Shown here one piece after another: positions 39,807 through 48,610 of a DNA stretch of 64,000 bases. The DNA comes from JBOEGW01 sp050633625 (GTDB lineage Bacteria; Pseudomonadota; Alphaproteobacteria; Rhodobacterales; Rhodobacteraceae): the NCBI GenBank assembly GCA_050633625.1, contig JBOEGW010000006.1:62001-126000 (forward strand), given 5' to 3'. The position numbers and the translations under genes are program-made. Each line of letters opens with the position of its first letter. Within the stretch, counting starts at the first letter, position 1. The notes beneath the pieces are model-generated. The model did no database searches, was not told the DNA's origin, and saw nothing but the letters and a program-made list of their open reading frames with translations.

Positions 39807-41474
39807 GTGGGCCAGTTTGTGAAGACCATGACGAAACCAAATGGAGGCGCTTTGGCGCTGGTGTTTGCGGGTGTTTTCGCCGTCTTGGCGGGGTTGAGTT
39901 TGCTCAAGGGCGGGGTTTTCATTTCCGAGCATGAGGGCGACACGATTCACCTGTTGCAAATTGTGCTGCGCATGGCGGCGGGCGACATGGCGCATATTGA
40001 TTTTGTGACTCCGATTGGCATGTTTGCCTTCGCGCCGATTGCCTTGTTTGCCAGTTTCGGGCTGGGCGCGGGGATGTCGTTTATTCTGGGTCAAGCCCTC
40101 GTCGCCGCTTTGGCCTTGCCAGCGATTTGGTGGGTGGCGGCGTCCCGGTATCGCGGGGCTTGGGCCTATGTGTTTGGCGTTGTGACATTGGGGCTGATTT
40201 TGGCGCTGATTGCTGGCGAAACGACTCGCGCGGTCTCGGTGTCGATGCATTATAATCGCTGGGCCTGGGCGGCGGCGTTCTTGGCGATTTCGACGGCGGT
40301 CTTGCCTTCCTATGAGCGACAAAGCCGGGTTGCAGATGGGCTGGTTATCGGCCTGGCGCTGGCCTGTATGGCGCTGATAAAAATCACCTTTTTCGTCGCG
40401 TTTTTGCCAGCGATCGCTGTCGCCTTGTTGGCGCGCAAATCTTGGCGCACGATTTTGGTGGGCCTTATCGCGGGGCTTTTGGTGGCCGGGATTGTCACAC
40501 TTTTTGCGGGGGGCACGACGTTTTGGCTGCATTACCTGGCCAATCTCGCCAATGTGGCGGCCTCCGATGTGCGCCCCAAACCGAGCTTGCCCTTTGAGGC
40601 TGTGATTGGCGCGCCTGCTTATATTGTGGGCAGTCTGGTGGCGCTCTTGGGGGTCGTCTTGCTGCGCCAATCCGGGCGCGCTGTGGAGGGGCTGGCATTG
40701 CTTTTGCTTGTGCCTGCATTTTTCTACGTGACCTATCAGAATTCCGGGAATGATCCGCAATGGCTCATGCTGTTGGCGCTGATGTTGATGGTGCTTCGAC
40801 CAGCGCGCGAGATCTACAATGGGCTTGGCTGGGAGCTTCACAAAGGGCTGACCTATGCGGCGATTGCGGGCTTTGTGTTGATTTCGGGAAGTGCGATCAA
40901 CCTGATCTATTCGCCCATTCGTAACTATACCCAAGACACAGAAAAATATGTGCAACTTGTGCCGGGATCGCAAAGGGTGAGGGGGGTCTATACATCGCGC
41001 GCGCGTGCTATGCGGGTTGATCTGCGCTGGGCGGAAGATGAGGCCAGCAGTGTTTACGGCGCGCATGTGGACAGCGAGCTGCGCACAGACGTGACTGAGT
41101 TCATGGGGGAGCGCTTGCCGCAATGTGCAATCGATAAGGGGCTGGTCGCTGTCTATGCGTCATTGGCGGATGATTTGAAGGCCAATGGACTTGTTGAAGG
41201 GAAGTCGATTTTTGCGGCGGATTTGCTCAACGCGTCTTGGCTTTATGGGGCGTCAGAGCCGCTCAAACATGGCTCGCCTTGGTATTATGGCGGGTTGCCC
41301 GGCTATCGTTTCGCGGATTACCTGCTGGTGCCGCTCTGCGCGCAGTCGACTTTTGTGCGAAAGCTCGTGTTGGGGGCTGTGAGCGCACATGTGGAGGCCG
41401 GGAAATCAAACCTGACCGAGGCCTATCGCAACGCGCAATATGTGCTTTATGAGGTGCAGTTCCCAGCGCAATAA
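39807..41474 (+). CDS. Large polytopic membrane protein, GT-C glycosyltransferase-like
   Basis: A 555-residue protein with about ten to twelve membrane helices. The first ~360 residues are membrane; the rest (from RVRGVYTSRARAMRVD) is soluble and presumably periplasmic. The first extracytoplasmic loop has SEHEGDTIHLLQIVLRMAAGDMAHID near residues 40-65; an acidic pair in that loop is what GT-C enzymes use with polyprenyl-phosphate sugars. No named family is recognised with certainty. Start ATG 39807; ATG 39828 is possible. It is convergent with tadV. Candidate transferase for a lipid-linked sugar. Confidence 0.6.
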   Translation: MGQFVKTMTKPNGGALALVFAGVFAVLAGLSLLKGGVFISEHEGDTIHLLQIVLRMAAGDMAHIDFVTPIGMFAFAPIALFASFGLGAGMSFILGQALVAALALPAIWWVAASRYRGAWAYVFGVVTLGLILALIAGETTRAVSVSMHYNRWAWAAAFLAISTAVLPSYERQSRVADGLVIGLALACMALIKITFFVAFLPAIAVALLARKSWRTILVGLIAGLLVAGIVTLFAGGTTFWLHYLANLANVAASDVRPKPSLPFEAVIGAPAYIVGSLVALLGVVLLRQSGRAVEGLALLLLVPAFFYVTYQNSGNDPQWLMLLALMLMVLRPAREIYNGLGWELHKGLTYAAIAGFVLISGSAINLIYSPIRNYTQDTEKYVQLVPGSQRVRGVYTSRARAMRVDLRWAEDEASSVYGAHVDSELRTDVTEFMGERLPQCAIDKGLVAVYASLADDLKANGLVEGKSIFAADLLNASWLYGASEPLKHGSPWYYGGLPGYRFADYLLVPLCAQSTFVRKLVLGAVSAHVEAGKSNLTEAYRNAQYVLYEVQFPAQ

Positions 41475-41502
41475 GGGGCGCGCCAGCCCCCAGTGCGGGA
41501 GC

Positions 41503-41535
41503 CTGCGGCGCGGATATTTTTAGAACACTGAAAAG
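41503..41535 (+). repeat. Intergenic repeat, weak copy F
   Basis: GGCGCGGATATTTTTAGAACACTGAAAAG resembles copy A (GGTATTTTTGAACCAAAGAAG) with several changes. It lies between the convergent ends of the GT-C-like gene and tadV, the same kind of place as the other copies. Confidence 0.35.
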
Positions 41536-41543
41536 CTGTGCGG

Positions 41544-42041
41544 TTAGGCGAGCAGGGTGAGGGTGAGCACTTGATAGACGATCAAGGCACCCGCCAGGCA
41601 AAGCCCCATCGGGAAGTCTTTTCGATCCCAACTTTCCCATTGGGGTGCGAGGCCGCGAATGGCGGGGATGCGGCGCGCGCTGCGGTGCATGACAAAGCCG
41701 ATAATCAGTACGGCCGCAAAGATATAGGCGAAGTTTCCAAGGTCGCGCAGGGCGATGAAGGGCGCGAAGGCGGCGATGAATTTGGCGTCTCCCGCCCCCA
41801 TGAGCCTTGCGAGGTTGAGCACAAATCCCACGGCTAAAGCGACGAGCATATGGGTGTAGCGCCAGAGGTATTCCTGAAAGGGGAGCACCAAGAAGCCCAT
41901 CACAACGAAGACCAAAAAGGTCGCCATGACGGCGCGATTTGGGATCTTCATGCGGGACATATCGCTATAGGCGACCCAGATCGCAAGCGGCACTGTGAAG
42001 GGCAGATACCACAGGGCTTCGAAGGTGACGGGAGCAAACAC
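41544..42041 (-). CDS. tadV: Prepilin peptidase, TadV/CpaA type
   Basis: Cleaves Flp prepilins at the inner membrane (A24 aspartic peptidase). The 165-residue protein has about four to six membrane segments. The two catalytic Asp are in AYSDMSRMKIPN (about residue 26) and in the GxGD motif MGAGDAKFIA near residue 86. It is the last gene of the Tad cluster, nine bases after the TPR lipoprotein TadD. Confidence 0.92.
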   Translation of the reverse strand: MFAPVTFEALWYLPFTVPLAIWVAYSDMSRMKIPNRAVMATFLVFVVMGFLVLPFQEYLWRYTHMLVALAVGFVLNLARLMGAGDAKFIAAFAPFIALRDLGNFAYIFAAVLIIGFVMHRSARRIPAIRGLAPQWESWDRKDFPMGLCLAGALIVYQVLTLTLLA

Positions 42042-42049
42042 GGGCGCGC

Positions 42050-42913
42050 CTAACCGTTCGAGACGTTGTTATCCAGCGCTCGCATGGCGCGCACGGCTTC
42101 GTCAAAGTGCTGTGGATGGGTGTCGATTGCTTCTTGCAGAAGCGTTTTGCCCATCGTCACATCGCCTTGTTTGATCGCGGCCAGGGCCATCGTGTGCAGC
42201 AATTGCGCGCGTTCGATTTGGCTCATTTCCATCACCGGCAGGTCGTATTTGCGCTGCGCCCCGCGCGCCATCACCAGGTTGTTCTTGGCGGTGAACATTT
42301 TGCTGTCATAGGTCAGCGCCTCGGTGAACAGCCGCTCCGCGCCTTTGTATTCGCCGCGTGTGAGTTTGGAAAAACCCCAGTTGTTGAGGGTGCTTGCCGG
42401 GTTGGTGGTGAGGCCCGTTGCGGTTTCATAAAAGCTGTCAGCGCGTTTCCAGTCTTGATCAGCATCGGCCACCATCGCTTCGAGTTTGTATCGCTTAAAG
42501 GTTTGATATGTCGGTGGAATTTTGTTGAGCTGCGCTTTGGCTTTGGTCCAGTCGCCGGCGCGAATGAGGGCATCTGCGAGTTCTACGGTATCGCCGGGGG
42601 TGCCATCTGGGCTTTGGGAAATGGCGTCAAACACCTTTGCGGCTTCCGCAGGACGTCCTGCGCGGATCAGCGATTTTGCAAGCCCGCGTTTCAGGTCGGT
42701 CCGCTCTGGCTCAAGGCGCACAGCACGGGTGAAATAGGCGACTGCCTCTTTTGGGTCGCCCACTGTCAGCATAATGTCGTTGAGGTTGCTCTCGTCGATC
42801 ACGTTGACGCCTGCCACGGCGCGTTCGACTTCTTCGTCGGTCATTTTGCTTTCACAACCGGCAAGCGCAATGACGCTACCGAGTGCGAGACTCATCATAA
42901 ATGTATGGCGCAT
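42050..42913 (-). CDS. tadD: TadD-like TPR lipoprotein
   Basis: A 287-residue outer-membrane-directed lipoprotein. The signal MRHTFMMSLALGSVIALAGC carries lipobox LAGC (Cys20), and tetratricopeptide repeats follow: AYFTRAVRLEPERTDLKRGLAKSLIRAGRPAEAAKVFD and several more. TadD-type pilotins help place the secretin. The gene sits between the second TPR gene and tadV in the Tad cluster. Confidence 0.88.
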   Translation of the reverse strand: MRHTFMMSLALGSVIALAGCESKMTDEEVERAVAGVNVIDESNLNDIMLTVGDPKEAVAYFTRAVRLEPERTDLKRGLAKSLIRAGRPAEAAKVFDAISQSPDGTPGDTVELADALIRAGDWTKAKAQLNKIPPTYQTFKRYKLEAMVADADQDWKRADSFYETATGLTTNPASTLNNWGFSKLTRGEYKGAERLFTEALTYDSKMFTAKNNLVMARGAQRKYDLPVMEMSQIERAQLLHTMALAAIKQGDVTMGKTLLQEAIDTHPQHFDEAVRAMRALDNNVSNG

Positions 42914-42979
42914 TTGCCTGCGTCCTTTTTCCTGCTCTCCTCAGGCTTGGCCCCAATTTCCCAGTTTTATATCCGGGTA

Positions 42980-43552
42980 TTAATTGGCGAGGAGCAGGTA
43001 ATCTCCGGTTCCGCGCCGCATCAAGGCAAATTCCGAGGTCTCGTTGCCGTCATCATAATCGAGGTTTTCGATTTTGGCGAGCGCCAAGGTGAGGTTTTGC
43101 TTGATGGAGTCAGATTTGCCACTGTCCAGCCCAAAGGCGATGCGAAACACGCGCGCGGCTTCTGCTGGTTCGCCTTTTTCGATCAAGACAACGCCGAGGT
43201 TATTCCACGCGGGGACAAAGGTTGCGTCTTTGTCGGTGGCGTCGCGCAGGATCTTTTCGGCTTGGCCCAAACGGCCCAGTTTGAGGTTTGCGGAGCCGAT
43301 GGCAGAGAGCACATCCACCGTCACCCCGTTTTCGGCCGCCGCGCGCAGATAGGCCTTGAGGGCCAGCTCGTATTCGCCCGCCGCCATCAGCCGATGCCCG
43401 ACGATCAACCCGTCCACGCTATCGCCCATGGCGGGGCGCGCATCGGGGGCGTAGCGGCCATCGCCGCGGCTCCCCAGCCCTGTGTCACAGGCGACAAGCG
43501 CCAGTGTTGCCACCAGCGCCGTCGAGAGTTTTTTCACTGTATGTGCAGCCAT
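42980..43552 (-). CDS. Second TPR lipoprotein of the Tad locus
   Basis: A 190-residue protein with signal MAAHTVKKLSTALVATLALVAC, lipobox LVAC (Cys22), and then about three TPRs (YELALKAYLRAAAENGVTVDVLSAIGSANLKLGRLGQAEKILRDA). It resembles TadD but is shorter. It lies between tadC and tadD, so it is probably a second Tad outer-membrane accessory protein. Having two such lipoproteins in tandem suggests division of labour or duplication. Confidence 0.85.
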   Translation of the reverse strand: MAAHTVKKLSTALVATLALVACDTGLGSRGDGRYAPDARPAMGDSVDGLIVGHRLMAAGEYELALKAYLRAAAENGVTVDVLSAIGSANLKLGRLGQAEKILRDATDKDATFVPAWNNLGVVLIEKGEPAEAARVFRIAFGLDSGKSDSIKQNLTLALAKIENLDYDDGNETSEFALMRRGTGDYLLLAN

Positions 43553-43569
43553 ATCGGTGGCGCGCCTCG

Positions 43570-44544
43570 TTACATGTTTAGGTTTCCGAGGGTGATATAC
43601 ACCGAATAGACAGAAGGACCAATGAGGATGATGAGCAGGGGGGGAACCGTGAGCATCATTGTGGCCAGTGTCATTTTGGTCGGTAGGGTGTTGGCCTTTT
43701 CCTCGGCGCGCATCACCCGTTTGTCGCGCATTTCACCGGCATAGACCCGCAGCGCATCCGCGATGGATGTCCCGAAGGTTGTCGATTGGATCAAAACCGT
43801 CACGAAGGAGGCAACATCCGGCACGCCACAGCGATCGCCCATTTCGCGCAACACTGTGATGCGCTCTTTACCGGCCTTCATTTGGTTGGCGACGATTTCA
43901 AATTCATCTGCCAAGGCCGGGAAGCCCGCGCGAATTTCTTTGGACACGCGAATGATGGATTGATCGAGCGATTGCCCGGCTTCCACACAGACCAGCATCA
44001 TATCGAGCGCATCGGGGAAACCATTGGTGATTTCTTCTTTGCGCTCTTCAATGCGGCGTGTCACCCAGTAGCGCGGCGCCATATAGCCGACAATGCCGGG
44101 GATGAGCACTGTCATGATCATCTTGTTGGTCGACATGCCCTCATCGCCCGCATTCACCAGCGAATACAGCAAGCCGAAAGCCAGCAGCCCAAGACCAAGC
44201 GCGAATTGCGCGAAGTGATAGGTGCGCACTGCATTTTTGCTCGGATAGCCCGCTTGCAGCAGTTTGAGCTTCACAGCCGTTAGCTCTTCCTCGTCTTGTG
44301 GCTCAAGGAAACTCGCGTATTTTTCGAGCTTGTCATTGCCGCCGTTATCAACGCGCAGCTTCATGTCGTCACTTGGTTTCAGCTTGGCCGAGCTTGCGCG
44401 CAGCTTGTCGAGCGGATCGACTTCGCGCTTCATCAGCCCCGGCAAAACCAGCAACACAAGGAGCACGCCCGCACCGCCCATCGCAATGAAAGGACCGGAG
44501 GGACCGAACATTTCGGTCAGCATTTGAATGATGTTATCAACCAT
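43570..44544 (-). CDS. tadC: TadC, type II/IV secretion system F protein
   Basis: A 324-residue inner-membrane platform protein (GspF family). Membrane segments occur near residues 20-35, 115-150 and 280-315. The conserved GspF half is GFPDALDMMLVCVEAGQSLDQSIIRVSKEIRAGFPALADEFEIVANQMKAG. It pairs with TadB, encoded 11 bases upstream, to form the pilus assembly platform driven by CpaF. Confidence 0.93.
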   Translation of the reverse strand: MVDNIIQMLTEMFGPSGPFIAMGGAGVLLVLLVLPGLMKREVDPLDKLRASSAKLKPSDDMKLRVDNGGNDKLEKYASFLEPQDEEELTAVKLKLLQAGYPSKNAVRTYHFAQFALGLGLLAFGLLYSLVNAGDEGMSTNKMIMTVLIPGIVGYMAPRYWVTRRIEERKEEITNGFPDALDMMLVCVEAGQSLDQSIIRVSKEIRAGFPALADEFEIVANQMKAGKERITVLREMGDRCGVPDVASFVTVLIQSTTFGTSIADALRVYAGEMRDKRVMRAEEKANTLPTKMTLATMMLTVPPLLIILIGPSVYSVYITLGNLNM

Positions 44545-44555
44545 CAGAGTATTCC

Positions 44556-45524
44556 TTAGACCTTAATGTTCACGAGGTTCTTGATCACGAAGACGTTCGC
44601 GACCAGGAAGGCGGCAGCCACAAGGGCGGCGGGGATGAACACGGCGGTGTCCTTCACGTCGTCATAGTAGTTGGGCTGGATGATGTTGATCATCACGAGC
44701 GCACCGATTGGAAAGCCGGACAAGAAGGTGCCGGACCATTTGGCCTCAGCGGTGATCGCCTTAACGCGCCGAAACAGTTTGAAACGCGACCGGATCACCT
44801 TGGAAAGACCATCGAGGATTTCCGCGAGGTTCCCGCCCGAAGTCGCCTGAATTGTCACGGCCACGGCCAAAAAGCGCATATCTTGGCTGTCGAGCCGCTC
44901 TGCGAGCGCTTTGAGCGCTTCACCCATGTCACGCCCATAGGAGGCTTCATCCGCGATCACACCCATTTCCGTGCCAAGCGGATCAGGGACTTCTTTCGCC
45001 ACGATTTGCACGGCCGAGGAAAACGGGTGGCCAACGCGCAGCGAACGCACCATCAGTTCAACAGCATCGGGCAGTTGTTCTTCGAGCAGCGCCATGCGCT
45101 TTTTGGCTTTGTTGTTGATCCAGACATAGACGCCGCCAACGCCCATCAGGATTGAGACAGCGAGGCGAACGGGGCCTTCGGTTTCGGTGCCCACAGCCAG
45201 CGCCATATAGGCCATGACCGACACACCCGCCATCAACATCAGGATTTGGCTTGGAGAAAAGGCAATGTTCGCTTTTTGCGCTTTGACCGCCAACATGGAG
45301 TAAAGCGGGATGCTTTTGGAGTTGGAGTGCTGGTGCATTTCCTTGCGCAGCTGCTCAAGCACCTGTTCGCGGCCCGCCCCTTTTTCCATCATGTCGATGC
45401 GGCGGTTCACGCGGTTGTTCAGGCTGATCGATTTGCCAAACACCGTCAGGTAGATGCCTTCAACGAGCACCAGGACGGCGATGAAAATAAGGCCGTAAAT
45501 GATTGGTTCGAGACCGATTTGCAT
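44556..45524 (-). CDS. tadB: TadB, type II/IV secretion system F protein
   Basis: A 322-residue inner-membrane GspF-type protein. N-terminal helix near 6-28, a pair near 90-135 and the last helices near 265-320. Conserved core LPDAVELMVRSLRVGHPFSSAVQIVAKEVPDPLGTEMGVIADEASYGRDMGEALKALAERL. It lies five bases after cpaF and eleven before tadC, all on the same strand. Confidence 0.93.
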   Translation of the reverse strand: MQIGLEPIIYGLIFIAVLVLVEGIYLTVFGKSISLNNRVNRRIDMMEKGAGREQVLEQLRKEMHQHSNSKSIPLYSMLAVKAQKANIAFSPSQILMLMAGVSVMAYMALAVGTETEGPVRLAVSILMGVGGVYVWINNKAKKRMALLEEQLPDAVELMVRSLRVGHPFSSAVQIVAKEVPDPLGTEMGVIADEASYGRDMGEALKALAERLDSQDMRFLAVAVTIQATSGGNLAEILDGLSKVIRSRFKLFRRVKAITAEAKWSGTFLSGFPIGALVMINIIQPNYYDDVKDTAVFIPAALVAAAFLVANVFVIKNLVNIKV

Positions 45525-45529
45525 AGTAT

Positions 45530-47017
45530 TTACTCCGCGGCCATTGGCTCAAAGATCGAATGTGGCAGGTCGTAGCCCCACTGACGGAAACGCTCGGAGA
45601 AGTGCGAGCGCACGCCGGTGGCGGTGAAGCGACCAATGATTTTTCCTTCCGGGGTGAGGCCGAGGCGCTCGTAGCGGAAGACTTCTTGCATGGAGATCAC
45701 TTCGCCTTCCATGCCGGTGATTTCGGTGATCGAGACCATGCGACGAGAGCCATCTTGAAGGCGGCTGGCTTGCACCATCAAATGCGCCGCAGAGGCGATT
45801 TGCGACCGCACGGCCTTGAGCGGCATTTCGATCCCGGCCATGGCGACCATGTTTTCAAGCCGCGAGACCGCGTCGCGCGCAGAGTTCGCGTGGATCGTGG
45901 TCATCGAGCCATCGTGGCCGGTGTTCATCGCTTGCAGCATGTCGATCACTTCTTCGCCACGCGTTTCCCCAACGATAATGCGATCTGGGCGCATCCGCAG
46001 GGCGTTTTTCAAACAGTCGCGTTGGCTCACCGCCCCTTTGCCCTCTACGTTTGCAGGGCGGCTTTCCATCCGGCCAACGTGGGTTTGTTGCAGTTGAAGT
46101 TCCGCCGTATCCTCAATCGTGAGAATGCGTTCGTCATCGGCAATAAAGGAAGACAGCGCATTGAGGGTTGTGGTTTTCCCCGAACCGGTCCCGCCCGACA
46201 CGATCACATTGAGGCGACAGGCCACGGCGGCTTGCAGGTAGGCTGCCATTTCCTCGGAAAAGGCGCCAAACTTCACAAGGTCATCAATGCCAAGCTTGTC
46301 CTTTTTGAACTTACGAATCGACACCAGCGATCCATCCACCGCAATTGGCGGCACCATGGCGTTAAACCGCGAGCCATCCGCAAGGCGCGCATCGACAGCA
46401 GGGTTGCTTTCATCCACACGACGACCCACCGCCGACACGATTTTGTCGATGATGCGCAGCAGGTGTTTCTCGTCCTTAAAGGTCACGTCAGAGAGCATCA
46501 GTTTGCCGTCACGCTCCACAAAGACCTGTTGCGGGCCGTTCACCAGAATATCGTTCACGCTGTCGTCTTTGAGCAGCGTTTCCAGCGGGCCAAGCCCCGT
46601 CACCTCATCAAAAAGTTCAGCGTTCAGGGTTTGGCGCTCTTCACGGTTGAGCACCACGTTCATTTCCTCAAGCACCTCAGCGGCGATGGCGGAAATCTCG
46701 GCGCGCAACTCGCGCTCAGGGGCGGTGTCAAGCGCGGCAAGGTTGAGGTTATCAAGAAGCTGTTTGTGCAGCTCTACCTTGATTTCCATCAACCGTTCTT
46801 TGCGTTTGCGCTCTTTGTCAACGGGCGCGGCAACCGCCACGGCTGTGGATTGGCGGCGCATGGATTTGGGGGCAGGCGCCACGTCCAATTCTGGTGCGTC
46901 CAGATCTGCGGGTGCTGCGGGCGCTTGGCCCGGTGCCCCGTCTACGGTTGCCAGTTTTGGTGCACCCGGTGGCGTTTGCGCGCCGGGGCCACCTGGTTTT
47001 TTGTAACGTGAAAACAT
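45530..47017 (-). CDS. cpaF: CpaF/TadA pilus assembly ATPase
   Basis: Powers Flp pilus assembly. The 495-residue VirB11-like protein has a Pro/Ala-rich N-terminus (about 1-65) and an N-terminal domain with FDEVTGLGPLETLLKDDSVNDILVNGPQQVFVERDGKL. Walker A is SGGTGSGKTTTLNAL near residue 275; an Asp box (ILTIEDTAELQL) follows, then RMRPDRIIVGETRGEEVIDMLQAMNTGHDGSMTTIHANSARDA. All the catalytic elements are present. It is downstream of cpaE by ten bases. Confidence 0.95.
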   Translation of the reverse strand: MFSRYKKPGGPGAQTPPGAPKLATVDGAPGQAPAAPADLDAPELDVAPAPKSMRRQSTAVAVAAPVDKERKRKERLMEIKVELHKQLLDNLNLAALDTAPERELRAEISAIAAEVLEEMNVVLNREERQTLNAELFDEVTGLGPLETLLKDDSVNDILVNGPQQVFVERDGKLMLSDVTFKDEKHLLRIIDKIVSAVGRRVDESNPAVDARLADGSRFNAMVPPIAVDGSLVSIRKFKKDKLGIDDLVKFGAFSEEMAAYLQAAVACRLNVIVSGGTGSGKTTTLNALSSFIADDERILTIEDTAELQLQQTHVGRMESRPANVEGKGAVSQRDCLKNALRMRPDRIIVGETRGEEVIDMLQAMNTGHDGSMTTIHANSARDAVSRLENMVAMAGIEMPLKAVRSQIASAAHLMVQASRLQDGSRRMVSITEITGMEGEVISMQEVFRYERLGLTPEGKIIGRFTATGVRSHFSERFRQWGYDLPHSIFEPMAAE

Positions 47018-47027
47018 CTAACCGCTC

Positions 47028-48305
47028 CTATTTCGCTTTGGCTTTGGCTTTACCGCCAGCCGCCGCTTCGCCCACATTCACTTCGTGAACCTGTTGAGCG
47101 AGTTTTTGAATTTCTTTGCGCAGGGGGTTCTTCAGGGCGGCTTCTTTGAGCGGCACACCATGATCCCCAGCCTGTACGATGGGTTTTCCGCCTTCGGGCA
47201 GGAGCACTTCGATCGAAATATCGAGCGTTTCCGCGAGACGTTTGACGCGACCTTTGCCGTTCAGATCGGTGAACTTCGGCGCGCGATTGAGCACGTAGCG
47301 CAGTTTCGCCGCTGGCAGGTCTTCGCTGCGCAATGCGCGGATCATGCGCAGGGTATTGTTGGCGCTGCGCATGTCCATTTCCATCGTCGCGAAGTACACA
47401 TGGGCCTGGGTGAGGACGGTTTCGGTCCACATCACAAGCGCCGTTGGCATATCGACAATCACGTAGTCAAAATTGGCGCGTGCCCGTTTGAGGATGCGCT
47501 CCACGTCATCCGGCGTGATGAAATCCAGCGGCAAAATATCGGCCGGGGCCGTCAAAACGTGGAGGTGCTCATTGAAGGTGAGCATCGCGGCCGTGAAGCT
47601 TTCGTCGTCCATCGACTCGGTGTCGGACAGCAATTCGTAAACGGTTTCGCGGCGCGGCAGGTCCAAGAATGTCGAAACGGACCCGAATTGTAGGTCCAGA
47701 TCAATCAAGCAAACGCGCGGGGCGGCGTCTTTGTCTAAGGTGGCCAGTTCCCAGGCCAAGTTCACAGCAAGGGTGGTCGATCCAGAACCGCCGGCCAGGC
47801 CGTGAATACCCAAAACAACGCCTTCGCGGTCGTGACCGGAGGGTTTGGCTTGGGGGTCTGGCGCACGCGGGGCGGGCTGCTCTTGTACGGGGTCCGGGGC
47901 GCGCATGCGCTCTATCGCATCATGCAACGCGCCTTCGGGCAGTGGGTAGGGCACGAATTCTTCTGCGCCAACCTTGAGCAGTTGATGCAGGGCAATCGGG
48001 CTGACTTCCTCCGCGATGACGATGGATTTGATGCCCCGCGCTGTGGCTTGTCGGATCACTTCCGCTATCTGCGCGAGGTTGGCTTCATCCACATCATCCA
48101 TCGCGATTGCGACAAACTCCAAGGCATCGCTGTCGGGCTGGCCAAAAAAGGCCAGAGCATCGTCAATCGACAAATCACCCCAGGCTTCACCAAGCTCGGA
48201 TTCCATGTCTTCGATCAGAAGGTCGAATTCCTGCACGTCTCGAGAGATCGTACAAGCGACGATCGGTTCAAGATCTTTTTGCAGGGCCGCGTTGCTGCCA
48301 CTCAT
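47028..48305 (-). CDS. cpaE: CpaE/TadZ pilus localisation ATPase-like protein
   Basis: A 425-residue protein of the MinD/ParA superfamily with an N-terminal receiver-like region (about 1-130) as in CpaE. The nucleotide loop reads GIHGLAGGSGSTTLAVNLAWEL near residues 168-189: the two Lys of the deviant Walker A (KGGxGKT) are replaced, as in atypical TadZ proteins. VIVDMPTALVMWTETVLTQAHVYF is the Walker B region. It should localise the Tad machine, usually at a pole, rather than be a strong ATPase. First gene of the cpaE-cpaF-tadB-tadC unit. Confidence 0.9.
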   Translation of the reverse strand: MSGSNAALQKDLEPIVACTISRDVQEFDLLIEDMESELGEAWGDLSIDDALAFFGQPDSDALEFVAIAMDDVDEANLAQIAEVIRQATARGIKSIVIAEEVSPIALHQLLKVGAEEFVPYPLPEGALHDAIERMRAPDPVQEQPAPRAPDPQAKPSGHDREGVVLGIHGLAGGSGSTTLAVNLAWELATLDKDAAPRVCLIDLDLQFGSVSTFLDLPRRETVYELLSDTESMDDESFTAAMLTFNEHLHVLTAPADILPLDFITPDDVERILKRARANFDYVIVDMPTALVMWTETVLTQAHVYFATMEMDMRSANNTLRMIRALRSEDLPAAKLRYVLNRAPKFTDLNGKGRVKRLAETLDISIEVLLPEGGKPIVQAGDHGVPLKEAALKNPLRKEIQKLAQQVHEVNVGEAAAGGKAKAKAK

Positions 48306-48610
48306 GCCTCAGTTCCTTTTCAAAGTGACCTTTCGGTCTGGCGCCGGATTTTCCGATCACCCAAAGCCGCCTTTCGACTCATCCAAGACGGACGACTTCC
48401 AAGGGCTAAACTCACAGGCAATCTGGGCGAGAATGGGGCCAAAAGCGCGAAACTATGTGATTTCTAGCGACGATGTCGTGTCAATTGCGGCTGCTGTTTC
48501 CGCATTGAAAACAGGGAAACAGAGTGTGCAGCGCTGTGGATCGCCCACAAAAAAAACGGCCAGCACGCGGCCAGCCGTTGTTTCATGTTCTGGTTTGAGG
48601 GGGAGGGGCG
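48306..48610. other. Gap between cpaE and ompA: terminator plus presumed cpaE promoter
   Basis: 305 bases without a gene. The ompA end of the gap holds a strong terminator (48549-48579). The rest, 48306-48548, must contain the cpaE promoter and leader, but I cannot pick a convincing -35/-10 pair by eye. Confidence 0.45.
48549..48579 (-). terminator. Intrinsic terminator of the cpaC-ompA unit
   Basis: AACGGC / GCCGTT stem (48555-48560 and 48574-48579); on the minus strand it runs into eight T residues (48549-48556 as A on +). It lies 31 bases after the ompA stop. Confidence 0.78.

Noticed and set aside
39774..41123. 449-codon open frame antisense to the GT-C-like gene
   Set aside because: The composition is extremely rich in His, Gln and Arg with no domain, and the sense strand has a clean membrane protein. 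Such long antisense frames are common at this GC content.
45560..47011. 483-codon open frame antisense to cpaF
   Set aside because: The opposite strand encodes an intact CpaF with all motifs; the antisense product has no recognisable fold and no ribosome site.
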